Shown here: positions 36,600 to 48,390 of the stretch, in pieces
How the letters are laid out: the number at the start of each line of letters is the position of its first letter
How positions within the stretch are numbered: the stretch's first letter is position 1
Source of the DNA: Lophius americanus
Taxonomy: Eukaryota; Chordata; Actinopteri; Lophiiformes; Lophiidae
Direction of reading: 5' to 3'
Assembly: GCA_037951165.1 (NCBI GenBank)
Contig: JBBDHG010000004.1
Coordinates: 744,001 to 808,000, forward strand
DNA length: 64,000 nucleotides
Position numbers and translations under genes: made by a program
The notes under the pieces: generated by a model
The model's database searches: none
The model's input: the letters and a program-made list of their open reading frames with translations, nothing else
What the model was told of the DNA's origin: nothing

Positions 36600-37145
36600 A
36601 TAAAGTTAATCCGAATACTTCATATCCCCAATGTTCCCCAAACATATATATTAATGAGGAAGCTAAATGTGTAGTTGTCCAGATATTCTCTAGATCATTT
36701 TTCAGACCCGATTCGAAAATCATGGAAAGTTAAGTAAAATTTCAGATAATTCAAAATATCAAAGGCACAAGTTTACAAGCACTTTATTTTATATTATCAT
36801 ATTTTTTATATGTGTATAGTTTGTTGAAGCTAGAATCTATAGTTTATGAGATACGCTCCAGACAAGATTACCAGCCTTCAGACTTACCAAAAAAAAAAAG
36901 AATCCGGTTTGTTTTGAAACAACAACCAAAGCAACCCAAATAAAATATATGCAACTCATAATGATAATAAAAATAAAAAAAAGTCACAATACTTTTTGCT
37001 ATTAATATATGTTTTACATTTTGTATCGTTATAGTTTACAAGATATGTTTTAGATCACAATTGTTTTTTTAATGAACGGACGGATTGAATGGTGACTATA
37101 TCCCCTCATCATTTTTTATGTCTCAGGGGGATAAAAAAGGTGATT
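36600..37145 (+). repeat. Unclassified dispersed repeat, two partial units
   Basis: Two stretches align loosely: GAATCTATAGTTTATGAGAT at about 36833 and CGTTATAGTTTACAAGATAT at about 37027. Between them lie words such as ACAACAACCAAAGCAACCCA. The block closes with GAACGGACGGATTGAATGGT, GACTATATCCCCTCATC and CAGGGGGATAAAAAAGG, an ending I have seen in dispersed fish repeats ('gactatatgcccc...ggggataa'). No coding content. Confidence 0.4.
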
Positions 37146-38340
37146 ATATTTCTATTGCCTGCTGAAATAGCTATTCAGCCCTTCCCTCTTATCTTATGTG
37201 AGCCTGCACTACCATGAAACTGTGTGTTCGGTATCCATAAGGTCATAAAATGTCCGACATTTGATACACAGGAAGGTCTAACAAGGTTGTACAGTGTTAA
37301 TTCCCTCTGTATATACTGATTGGATTTGACATACATACATTTTTCCATAATCTTGTTGGATAAATTAAATATGATATATATCAAAATAGTTGCCTGTTTT
37401 GCAAAAAATGATTGTGTCACCTGGGTAAAAGTGATATAATTGTTGTCGTGTCAGAAAATGGTTTGCTTTACTGGGAATGCCATCATTGCTCTCAATTTTC
37501 ATACCTAGGGTTAGTTTTACCAATAATGCAACACCTTGTTCTTAATTCTCTTTTGAATTTATTGGTCTGGTCAGTATAGGAAGAAAGGACCGATCTACTA
37601 CATGAAAGATGGAAGAACAGGAAGACAAAGGAAAAAAATTAAGGCAATAAAAATGAAACATTAGAAATAAAAAGGCGGCTAAAGAAAGAAAGATGGATGT
37701 CAGACAGAGAGCACCAGTGATAGAATGACTGATTGAAGAGAGGGGATAGACAGTCCTGCATCTCTAATAAGCTTCAGAAGGATATCTAATGTGATTTGCT
37801 TGGTCAATGAGACATTTATCCGTTTGCATTTCATTCTTAGTTAGATGTTGTCATGCTTTTTTCCTGCGCTTTGGACCAGTATTCCATTCCTGACTATGAG
37901 AATTTGACTATGTGTTAGAAATCCACATTACAAGGGTAATGGTATGGTACTATTGGAGTAATACAGTATATTGATAACAAATAAGTTATTATTAGTCAAT
38001 ATCATGTAAGTACCAAAGAAACAGCCAGGTATTAGTTTGTTTTTAATAAACAAAGAGGAAAACAGTTTAGGACAGTAGAAAAATACAGGTACAGTAATTA
38101 ACCTGTAATGTCAGATAAAAAGATCTAAATAAATATTTCTGAACACAAATGTCTGTGATCTTAAATAATTGGCAATGCTAAATAAATATGTCTCAATATA
38201 TTTCAATAGAATATCTTCCTCAACGTAGACCTATATTGTCATCCCTACCAGAAAACGTATATATCCCCGAAGAGTCCCGATCCACTGCGTTGTACAAACA
38301 ATTCCGCTCATTAAACTCCTCAAATTAAACTTGAAGTTGT
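37146..38340. other. AT-rich non-coding stretch, nothing recognised
   Basis: A purine-rich patch lies at about 37590-37720. Nothing else recognised. Confidence 0.5.
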
Positions 38341-38670
38341 GTTCACAATATCGTTTGTAAAAAAAACCTCCCCAAAAATAATGAAAAATTAACTATTAGA
38401 GTTAGTGCATAGATGCACTAAATCTGGACTAAATTGCACCAATGGTACGGGAGTTATGTCCCAAAAACAGTATTTGTTCCGTAAAAAAAACGCTCCTTTT
38501 AAAATATGATATAGTCAAGCTAGACCTCCTTGTGAGGATTTACATGCACCCACTATGAACTAAATCTGACCAATGGTTGAGAAATGATGGTTCTGAAAAC
38601 TTTTGGAGGTAAATCTCTTCCCAGTGTGAAAAATATATTTAACAGCCCTTTCCCAAAATCAATCTAGAAT
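38341..38670 (+). repeat. Diverged tandem block related to 57905-58470
   Basis: Two units share ATGCAC, ACTAAAT, ACCAATGG and a closing 'gttatgtcccaaaaac' or 'gatggttctgaaaac' (units near 38412-38470 and 38524-38600, about 131 bases apart). A third, different unit follows (CCAGTGTGAAAAATATATTT and CCCTTTCCCAAAATCAATCT at about 38620-38670). The same unit types, with matching words, occur at 57905-58470. No open frame or known element type recognised. Confidence 0.55.
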
Positions 38671-38892
38671 CTGCTAATAATAATAGTATCCCCAACATTT
38701 CAGGAATATAATGAAATAGAACGAAGGAAAACATTTATTAAATGTTATGTTTTGAAAACTTTATTTTCAGAGATATCAATGCAGAGACCTAACATGTAGA
38801 TTGTAATAGGAATGCTCCAAGGTTTATGTTCGCACATGATTTGTATTGGCCCTAAAGGTTTACATTTCATTATTGGTTTATTCAAAATTGAA

Positions 38893-38945
38893 AATGTTCC
38901 CATTGTGGGACTAATAAAGGTATATCTTATTTTATCTTATATCTT
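38893..38945 (+). mobile_element. LINE 3' tail
   Basis: AAATGTTCCCATTGTGGGAC, TAATAAAGGTATATC and TTATTTTATCTTAT form a LINE 3' end with short tandem tail. The same end in the opposite orientation is at 47163. The body upstream could not be recognised. Confidence 0.6.
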
Positions 38946-41900
38946 TATATTATCGTTTCTCTTATATGTTTTACATGCAATTAGGCTCACATTAGGCAGC
39001 ACAAATTAATTCAGGAAAAACTGAAAATATTATGTGGGCTCATACGGCAGGTTTTTGAAATGGATATTTTAAACCTCAATTGACACTGTAGGTTACCATC
39101 GTGATAATAAGGTACAAAGTTTACAATTTAAAACTTACACTAAAGCTAAACCAGACTGCCAAAATCTAATAAGTGCCTTCCAGAAATCGACCTTTATGTG
39201 AGCGGCTTTAATTCATTCTCTACATTCAATAAGAGGCAGTCACAACTTTTTATCCAAAGTAGATGTCTTCAAAGTCAAAGTGTTATCATTGGCCGCTAGT
39301 CAAGAGATTTATTTTTAACTGAACGATAGTACCCGACCGAGGTTTTCTTTTTAAAGCCAATATTCTTTTTAATATTAATATTCTTTTTAATATTATTATT
39401 AATTTTATTTTGTAAAGATATATGTTTTACATTGAGGTCCTTTAGTGGACAGTTCAATCATGGGGGGGGGGGGGGGGGGGGGGGGGAAAGAACATTATAT
39501 TATTATATTAATGCCCGTTTTTATTACAGGTTTAAATTTTGTCAGGTTGACTTTCAAGCGCTGTGGATAGTAGGACACAGAAAGTTGAGAGTGTGATCAG
39601 TGGGACACGAAAAAAAAGAGATTGTGGTCAGGAGATCATATTGACAGAATATCCAATACATCAATAATGTATCAGTTCAATAGAGTACATTTTCAACTGA
39701 TGCTGGGGCTACTGGTCTTCTGCCCAGAGCTCAACAACACTGAATGAATGTACACATTCCAAAGGTAACCTCACGACAAGCTGGCCAAAATGAGTTTTAA
39801 TCCATGATTTCAAACGTTATTTTTGGTTGTGTATCTGCTTTTCATTGCAAAATGTCATCACATCATACAGAGATGGTCAGACTTTTACTTTGCATTTGTT
39901 TGTCGGAGCCATTTTCTTCTGTTTTGACTGAATAGATAGATAGAAAAAAAAACATTGCTCAAAACGTGTTTCTCAGTCAAGCAGCCTTAAGAGCAGTGGA
40001 TATGATTAAAGCTCTCCCTGGAGGCAAGAACAACAATGCAGCGCCAACAGAAACACTTAAACTATAAATCTTGTAAAAAGCAGAGACCTCACTGCCGACT
40101 CCCATGCTGCAGTTTTCCTTTACCTTCTGTTGCACCTTAGTAAAAAAAGCTCCTACATCTGACTTTAAGATGAGATCCTGCATTTAATCAGCTCTTATTT
40201 CACAGCTGCATTCAACTCTTTAATTCTTCCCTCTCCATTTAAATGAGCGTACATAAAGATATTTCTCTCCGTTAAGAAGCATCGGCTCAGGTCTCTCTTT
40301 TTTTTTGCCTGTTTTCTCCTTCCGCCTATCTTGTCTCTCTCACTCCCCCCTTTATATGAAGAAGACAAAGGACGAATTGCCCATTTGCATTTCATTGCTT
40401 TGATTTTTATATCGTTGGTTGAGGAGTACTAGCCACTCAGCACTTCTGTCCACAAGATAGATGCTGCCGATGCATGTGTGGGCGATGGTTGCAGCGTGGG
40501 AGGAAATCCAGTCCTGAAGAAGGTGAAGAAGGTGCAGGTGAAGAAATAAAAGGAAATGGTTCACAGCAGGGGAAAAAAAAAAGAAATCCAACAATAGATT
40601 TCAATTCCGTTTTAGAAAAAAGTCACATGGGGCCATGCAACCAGTTCATACATACACACAGATACACAAATACACAACCGTGTGTAGACACACATGAAAA
40701 ACAACCCGATACACACATTGAAAAAGGGGTCGGATAGGAGTAGCAACTTGTTAGCAGAGACAAATTGCTGTGTCTAGTCCAACAATGCAACCTGCTCCTG
40801 CTGGTAGTCAGGAGCTTTACGGAAGCTGACAGTAAAACAGAAACAAGCAGAAATTAAATAAGTATTTCTTGTCATTTCCTGTACTCTAGGTGTCAGGCGT
40901 TCAATAACACGCTTGACCTATGTTCAGTTGAAGATACAATAGAACTTTTTTTTATTCTATTTGAGATTTTTCTTTGAGGCCATATGGAGCCACTGCATTC
41001 ATATTATTCCTTGAAACGATTAAATCTGAAATGTTAAAACTCTATAGAGTTGCAGTTGTTGCACAACCCGCAGTGCCTTGTTTCAACAAAAGATCACTGT
41101 CGTACTGGAATGAAAATAATGGAGGTTCACAGTTAGTTATGTGATTATCTTGGAACCGAACCACGTCGCATGTTCACTGAAGAGTTTAATTGCTATCCAT
41201 GTGATTGGATTTCGTTAGTCCAACCACATGCCTGAAATTCAAACTCTTGAGTCCATGAAAAAGCAATTACTTGCTTTACTGTTGAACTGTTAAGAGACCT
41301 ATTATCTAGGAAAACCATTCATAATTTTAATGCAGGGGAGCATTAATTTGGTTTATTTACTGGCACAGTGTGTGCGGTTTATTCCACGATTAAGAGGCAC
41401 TAAAAGACAGAGATTTGACAATGATGACAAGGGAAGTCTGTACAAACATTTCAGCTTCCCTTTAGCGTCATTTCCTAATTGCAGCTGCTCCACTCATTTC
41501 ATGGAATCTGAAGGTTTGCTCCGGACTGGAGTGCTTACATATGCTTGCCTCTTCCATGTGGAGTTAAATACTACATTTTCAATGGATAAAAATGGGACGT
41601 TTATCATGCATATGTGACGCTAGACATTTTTCAAAGGATCTTTTTGTTCTGTGACCCCCATATCGCGATTGTTGAGGTCTAAATATGGACCTAAGCCATT
41701 TAATTATTGTTTCTAATTAAGAAACTCTTTACAGTGTAAATCCATCACCGTCATTATTTGTGAGAAAACTCTGAAGAAATCGCTTGCTTGCATTTTTGAC
41801 ATTTTCAATTTTATCTTTTAATAAAACTATGGCTAATTTCCTGTTAGTCGACTTTTAACAATGTTTACAAATGACAATGATTGAGTCTTCTTTAAAAGGT

Positions 41901-42740
41901 CACTAATGACTTACATTTTAATTTAATTTGTAGAGTATGCACAGAATATTAAAGTACTGCAAAGTTGACTTTAAAAGCCTTGTAAAAAAGAAAGAAAAAC
42001 TGTCCTTAATGTCAAGCTTCACTACAACTTTGTCAGTTTCCTGTTTTTCATTCACTAAGTCTGGCTGACATTTTTTTTTTACTCTAAATCAAATAGTTTT
42101 TTAATGTATGAAATATGTATTTTTGTAAATGTCACGTAAATGCTCATCACAATTTCACAGAGTCTGAATATTCCACGATTTTGTCCATTATTGCACATTT
42201 TGTCCAGTCAAACAGCTCAAGATCTGAAGATTCTTCATATACTCTCATAAAGGAGAATGAAAAGCAGTGAATCTTTACATTCAAGTAGCTGGGAGGTTTT
42301 GTGTTCGCATTCAGTTTACGACCCCTCTCTCCTTTGTTGAAGCAAGTCACTCAGTAGCCACCCAGCTGCTCCTGTAGGAACAATCAAGCGCACATATATT
42401 GCATTGTAATGATAACCCATATATGGACCCTTCACCATCATGAGAGATAAAACTGTTGTTACTTTAATAACACTCCTGTTTCAGAGTATTAGGATTCACT
42501 ATAGCTTCTGCCTTCCCAGAAGCATTCCAACACATTGTTCTGAAGTGCCGTTTTAATTGCGACTATGCTTATTGTTCAGACTCGGTTTTGTGCTCATTAC
42601 CAGCATCAGGAATGTGCAGGTTATTTGTCCTGGCTGAAGGATTGTTCCCTTCCTGGACATGAGTCGTAATACGCACCGAGATCTAATGAGTATTCAACCT
42701 TGTAATGACTGAATTAATTACTCAGTTATTAAACTGCACT
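38946..42740. other. Long non-coding stretch, nothing recognised apart from poly-G
   Basis: No credible exon or element. CA-type words lie at about 40650-40715. The open frames at 40195-40594 (minus) and 41330-41617 (plus) have no motif. A tandem 'tattctttttaatatta' duplication is near 39360-39395. Confidence 0.45.
39462..39486. repeat. Poly-G tract of 25 bases
   Basis: An uninterrupted run of 25 G after CAATCAT on the + strand. It resembles the 31-base run at 19609. Confidence 0.9.
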
Positions 42741-42824
42741 GTGACTTTTACTCTACACTACTTTAATTTCTGTTTATATTATTTCTCTAATCCCTAATTG
42801 CTATTTTATAAACGTTATCATATA

Positions 42825-42895
42825 TATATTTTGTAAAGCCCTTTGAAAGGCCTTGTTGTTGAAATGTGCTACACAAATAAACTTGTCTTACCTTG
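42825..42895 (+). mobile_element. LINE/SINE 3' tail of the 'aaagc.cttt' type
   Basis: TTGTAAAGCCCTTTGAAAGG, then GAAATGTGCTACACAAATAA and ACTTGTCTTACCTTGT. This is the CR1/L2-type 3' end shared with SINEs (compare 46400-46471 and 23640-23685). The AT-rich 80 bases before it may be the 3' UTR, but no coding piece is visible. Confidence 0.6.
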
Positions 42896-43651
42896 TATTC
42901 CTGAACTTACTAAAGTTGTTGATGTTTTTATAATACAGTGCTCAAGAAAACTTGATCTTCACATCTTGCTTGCTTTGTAATTCTAATGCAAGTTGTAAAG
43001 ATGGTGTAGAGGCTATGGCCAGGGGAAATATTTCAACATTCAAAGCACTCCGCTGGGCCTGCTTAGATACAGAGAATCAGTTACTGTGGTAATTTCGGCA
43101 AGAGGCGAGTCATATGTCCTAGTTGAAATGGCGATGTCACGGCTATCCTACATGGAAAAAAAAAACCCTGGTGGAAATAAATTTCCATTACATGTGACCC
43201 CGTCCGTAAATAACATTCCCTGCTGATACTATAAGTCACTGCCTTCCATATAAAGCGTACTATTTCTTTTTTGCAAGATAATGCATGCATATGTTGTGAC
43301 CCCACAATGCTGAAATGACTCCCTAAAAATAGAATAAGGCTTCTATATTTTGTAGATGTTGGGATGATATATGATGTTCAGCTGATATGTGTGCTTCCCC
43401 AGTCTCAATTTCTGGAAACACACCTAAAACAATTTCCTCTCACAGTCATATTTTTTCATATTTTTCTTTTATTCTTTTTCCTTCCTATTCTTCTCCGGAT
43501 AATGACGCCATATTTCTGTGCAGTCATCTACTTAAAATATATATTGATGACATCATTAGAAAACAATAAATGGGACAGCATGTGAAAATGGATTGCTGCA
43601 GGAATACCTCTGAAAGAAACTTGCAAATGAACACATTACAGTGCTCTGCAG
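42896..43651. other. Non-coding stretch, nothing recognised
   Basis: No element or exon recognised. Confidence 0.5.
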
Positions 43652-44413
43652 CAGTGGTTCTTAAACTTTTTAAATAATGTTCCCCAATAGAATATTTTTC
43701 TCAGCCATGTTATCCTTTATAAATATTGCTCCCAAATATTTTGGCCTGTGTTTCAACCAGGAATGTCTGTTGATTATGCTTATTCATTCAAGGGTCAATC
43801 TTCCCACAGTGAACATGGTTGCATTTGCAATTTGCCATATTTAACAATTGAGTTTAAGAATAGTGGTTGTAAAACCAGGCTCATTTGACTTTCATTTGAA
43901 TTCTTTGTTAACTCATTGTAGTTCGTTTGTTTTAGGAATTGTACTTATATGAATAAATAACATGATATAAACTTACAACAATTTACTCTATCAAACATGA
44001 TGGAAATACATCATGTTCATACAATACAAACACATTTGCTGCTTTGTGTTTGTTGTTAAGTCATAGATACGTCTGACAACCTTGCTATCTGGTTTCCCAA
44101 CATTATCTGGAGGCCTTACAGAAAGCTCTCTAAGGTCTCCACTGCCTCATCAGAGTTCTACTGTTGTAGAAAATTCGTTCTACCGTTGAATTTCAATGTT
44201 GATATGTTTTCGTATCTTCAACATCACATGAAACTCTATCAGCAACGTCCATGTTGCTCAGCTTGATTCAGCCTATATTCACGGCCTTGAATTTAATTTG
44301 AATGTAATCTCATCCTTGAAAAAATTGTATTACATAAACTGTGACAACATTTTTAAATATTACATACCCCTGCAGTACCTCAACGTACCCCTAGAGGTAC
44401 GCAAAAACCATTG
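43652..44413. mobile_element. hAT-like non-autonomous DNA transposon
   Basis: The left end, CAGTGGTTCTTAAACTTTTT, has the CAGTGGTTCTCAAAC form typical of hAT-superfamily ends. The right side has TACCTCAACGTACCCCTAGA and GGTACGCAAAAACCATTG, whose reverse complement begins CAATGGTTTTTGCGTACC, a diverged inverted partner. 'Accccc...gtaccccta' words near both ends fit this group. No transposase frame is visible and no clear 8-base target duplication remains. Confidence 0.6.
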
Positions 44414-45546
44414 TGATCCAAATCATAGTAGGTCTTATTGATTAATTGCAAGAATACGGATTTGTGTAAAAATTAACTTAAGGAAATATAAGAATTTTAA
44501 ATGGGCTACTTTATAATGAGAAAATACATTGAGTCGGAGTAAATAGCCACTCCTTGAAAGATGTTTATGTGATTTTTATGTGAGAAATAAAGTGCATTTT
44601 AACTTAAGTAACTTAGTAATCAGGCAGACATCAGTGAAACAATCTTTACATGTAACTACTTCAAAATGAAACAAATGAGGTGCATTTATAACGATGCAAA
44701 ACCGTCACGCCTTAAAATAACATGCCTCATACAACAGCTTTATGGAAGACAAATTAAGTGAATTTTGGCGTAATTAACAGCCCTGTTTTTCTATCTCTTA
44801 ATAAAACAAGAATATAGGCAGCATTGGACTTTCTTATTAAATTAAATGTTGATATTAGCTGAGCAATATTCAGTCAGCCTTCAGTACTATCAGGAAATAC
44901 ACTGTATTTGTTGTTAAGATTTTTTTTCTCTCAAATTTTTGAACACAGAACCATTTATAGAAGATTCCTATCTGGTTCGAGTGTTTTTACATCCTTTTAA
45001 AGGCAATAATCCGTATTTTGTAGTAGGTTATCCCAAACAGGGCAGTGTTTTCATAATACATATCAAAATGTTAAATTACTATATGAATTTGATCAACATG
45101 GGTACACTGATTGTCCATTATAATAAGTTTTACTTTGCTCTATTTGAATTCACATTCACCAGTCTAATTCCAGGATCGGAAATCAATTATTTTATTAACA
45201 TTAACTAATTAAAGACACTCATTGTTTTCAAAAATCACCCATTATTCAAAAGCTCCACCTGGCAGAGAGTATCAAAGCAATTTCATTATTTAGTCTGGGC
45301 ACATTTTGCTGTTTTCATTCAAAGATAAAGAATCACACGTGGTTGTTCTATCTCTTAGGTGCACATTGCTTATCATGTTCCCAGGTGGGGAGATTCAAAA
45401 GAGTTTGATTCCGGGAAGTCTTCCCCTCTCGCTCACGCTCTCTCCACAATCCCACTCATCCTACGGGATATCCACAGCCAGACCTGCAGCCCTAACCTTT
45501 CTGCACGGGTCTCACCAGGACTCTGCTGTCTTTAAAGGCTCATTAT
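44414..45546. other. AT-rich non-coding stretch, nothing recognised
   Basis: The 89-codon frame at 44939-45208 and the 104-codon frame at 45306-45620 have no domain; the latter runs into a GT repeat. Confidence 0.5.
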
Positions 45547-45592
45547 TGTGTGTGTATGTGTGGGTGCGTGTGTGTGTGTGTGTGTGTGTGAG
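45547..45592. repeat. Imperfect (GT)n microsatellite
   Basis: TGTGTGTATGTGTGGGTGCG followed by a purer GT run, then AGAGAGA. Confidence 0.9.
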
Positions 45593-46163
45593 AAAGAGAG
45601 ATATATTTAGAGAGAGCTAACTGAGGGACAGTGAGAAGTCAGTGTGTGAAATACGGTGTCTAATATGAAATATCTGTGAAGTGAAATCGGCAGTGTGTGT
45701 GTCACTGCAAGTGAGACTGAAGCAGATCAAAGAGACACTTCTCTCTGCAAATCCTTTCTGTGCAATCATTTTTACAGTATTCTAAAAGGATGGGAATGTA
45801 TGCTCCTCACTTCAACCGAATTCATAAACATTTAATGATGGGTGTATATCACCAATAATCAAGGAACGGGATGTGCATCACAATGCAGATTCTACGTGTT
45901 GCGATGTGTTGCCTTACTGTTAGCCAGATGTTTCATAAGCGTCTGTTCTTTTGTGTTGGCACTAGTGATGTGTACTTGACTGATTCCTTCTTATTTGATA
46001 AGATAATTGAAAATTGGAGTGGAAGAAAAGGCTTATGCGGTGAGCGAGTGTATCTTGCTTTCAGGGTTTTAAAAACTAGAAAGAGTCACCGCCACAAATC
46101 TTTGCATGAATAAATCTTTACTGCAAAACTAAAATTGTAATGCTATATTCTTATACTTATATT
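45593..46163. other. Non-coding stretch, nothing recognised
   Basis: Only short frames; no element recognised. Confidence 0.5.
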
Positions 46164-46471
46164 GGGGCAATGGTGGCTCAGTTGGTAGAGTGGTTATCCA
46201 CGTATCTGAAGGTCATTGGTTCAATCCCAGGTCACTGCAGTCCACATGTCAAAGTGTCCTTGAGCAAAATACTGAAGCCCAATTTGCTCCCAATGGCTGT
46301 TCCATTGGTGTATGAATGGTTACTGCTACTGATGAACATGTGGCACCTTGCATGGTAGCCTCTGTCATCACTGTATGACTGTTTGTCTGAATGGGTGAAT
46401 GATGGCTCACAGTGTAAAGCACTTTGAGGTGTAATGCAGAGTAGAAAAGCACTATATAAGTACAGTCCATT
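46164..46471 (+). mobile_element. tRNA-derived SINE, near full length
   Basis: The head has an A-box-like TGGCTCAGTTGG (46173-46184) and a B-box-like GGTTCAATCCC (46219-46229), as in tRNA genes. The central part, GTCAAAGTGTCCTTGAGCAA followed by ACTGAAGCCCAATTTGCTCC, is the conserved block of fish (V-SINE-type) SINEs. The 3' end, CAGTGTAAAGCACTTTGAGG then AAAAGCACTATATAAGTACA, is an L2-type LINE tail, so an L2-like enzyme probably moved it. It is the best preserved SINE in the window. Confidence 0.88.
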
Positions 46472-47162
46472 AATTCAATCCATTTTTATATGAGGGTTTT
46501 TGAATTTCAGTACTGCACAAGTGGACACACAAGTGGATTCTCTTCGATGAATGCATTAAACGGCTCCTTTACTGACGTTCTGGATAGAAAAAACACAAGT
46601 GGACATCAGCAAGATGTACACTTGACACTGTTACACACTCTGGGTTCAATCTATTTAATGATACCTGTGTGTCATGAATATTCATATACTTGCATAAAAC
46701 CTAAAATTCTTCACTATTAACTAGAAACTTAAACCAACAATATTCTGCACTGACACAACTCATATTTTAACAAGCTGCAGGTGTTAAAATTACAGATTAA
46801 CTCAGTGAGTTGCTACACAATGCCTTATTTCACATATATACTATTATTAAACTAACGGAATACTGAATACGTATTCTTTGAACATCTGTGTTGCTACCTT
46901 TACATACATATTGATCCCTTTTACTCACCTGGAATAAAGAAACACGTCAACATCTGCACCAAGTTCACTTAGTCCTGCTACACTTGCTGGGCTTGGTCCA
47001 ATAAATTATACCTGCGAGCACAGTTGCCGGATGGGAGTTTTAGTATTATCGTACCAGACGCTCCAAATGATCGTATTTTGAGGAAAATTATCGTGCGCGT
47101 TAAATTAGCCGCATGATTCCTGTAAGAGCACAGTTTAGCATCTTAATCCTGCTTTAATGTAT
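46472..47162. other. Non-coding stretch, nothing certain
   Basis: GC-richer sequence at about 47010-47160 (GTTGCCGGATGGGAGTTTTA and following) looks like part of a dispersed repeat, but I cannot classify it. Confidence 0.4.
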
Positions 47163-47375
47163 ATAGATAGATAGATAGATAGATAGCCTTTATTAGTCCC
47201 ACAATGGGGAAATTGCAATATTACAGCAGCAGAGCATGTTACAGAGTAAGAATGACACAGAGTAAGAATAACACAGAGTAAGAATAACATCGTGTTATGT
47301 GCAATTAAAATAAATTAAAATAAATTAAATTAAAATTAAACGTTGTGTGCAATTAAAATAAATTAAAAGGTAGAT
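47163..47375 (-). mobile_element. LINE 3' end with GATA-type tail, reverse
   Basis: The + strand starts with ATAGATAGATAGATAGATAG and continues CCTTTATTAGTCCCACAATG and GGGAAATTGCAATATTACAG. This is the reverse complement of the LINE end at 38893 (ATTGTGGGACTAATAAAGG). Inward is a short tandem of about 17 bases (CAGAGTAAGAATAACA, three copies, 47238-47290) and AATTAAAATAAATT repeats. No coding part is left. Confidence 0.65.
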
Positions 47376-47904
47376 GTGTGTGTAAATCACAGATTTGTTT
47401 TATCATAACAGTTGGAGAATATTGCTGCTGACAGACAGAAGCGTTTTGTTCTGCAAGTAGAGTGCAAAATGTGTTTTCAAAGCCAGCAATCGCTTATAGC
47501 CAGTGGGTAATATGAGGGTCATGTTCCTACTCATCTCTGTAAGCATGGAGATGATGAAGCTAACTTTTTGACTCTCCTCCTCTTCGCCTCTCCGCAGTCC
47601 GACTCCTCATCATCATGTTCCGTGGAAATGCTAAAGCATCAGTTGCACGCAACGTCGTGCGTCACTTAGTTTCCTCTCACGATCCAGAAATGCAGCTGGA
47701 AAAACAGCCACCAGCACATCTGGGGATGCATAACTTTTAATTGTCCTTGGTTAATACTTACGTTGCGTTGTGGCTTTTGCAGCGTTTTGCCCAAATGCTG
47801 CGCATGGGTTGTCAAAAAGATGAAGATATTTTCTTAATGATTGCATGTGTTGTCAAAATGATGAAGATGTTTTAGTGACTTTTCCTTTTACAGTCCCCTT
47901 ATAA
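47376..47904. other. Non-coding stretch, nothing recognised
   Basis: Moderate GC around 47560-47720; no exon or element recognised. Confidence 0.5.
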
Positions 47905-48390
47905 GTGGGTATTTACCCAGTAAATATACGGTATTGATAATGTTTGATTGGGTATTTACTAGAGGTAACAGTAAGTAAATACAGAGAAATTACAGGTGAA
48001 AAAGTAGGTATTTACGTGCTAAATATATGGTCATTTCTAATATATTAATGGGTCCTTATCACTGCTAATAAATATTTTAATACAAATAGACTATAGGTGC
48101 AAATATATGCTATTAATCAGTAATTACCACTGGTAATAAGTAGCCTAGTTAATTACAGGGAAACTACAGCTAAAATACTAGGTATTTACCCAGATCGAGT
48201 GTATTATTGGGTAATAACTGTTGGTAATAAATACGTAAATAGATACTACAGCAGAAATACTAGGTATTTACCAGGTGCATATAGTATAAGATTGGGTAAT
48301 TACCACAGGTAATTATTAGGTATATACAGAGATAGTGGAGCATAAATACCTAATACGTATTTACCAGATAAATATATGGTAAAAGATCAG
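47905..48390. repeat. Degenerate tandem array, unit about 85-100 bases
   Basis: The word TAGGTATTTACC or GGGTATTTACC begins units at about 47908, 48005, 48178 and 48263. Each continues with 'aaatatatggta', 'attgggtaattaccactggtaat', 'aaatacagagaaactac' and 'agctaaaatac' type blocks, in diverged form. The unit starting at 48005 seems to be two fused units. Related words (GTAAGTAAACAGAAACT, ACCAGGTAAATATATAG) recur to about 48870. No coding content. Confidence 0.6.

Noticed and set aside
46173..46229. Possible functional tRNA gene
   Set aside because: Again the promoter head of a SINE, followed by the fish SINE central block and an L2-type tail.
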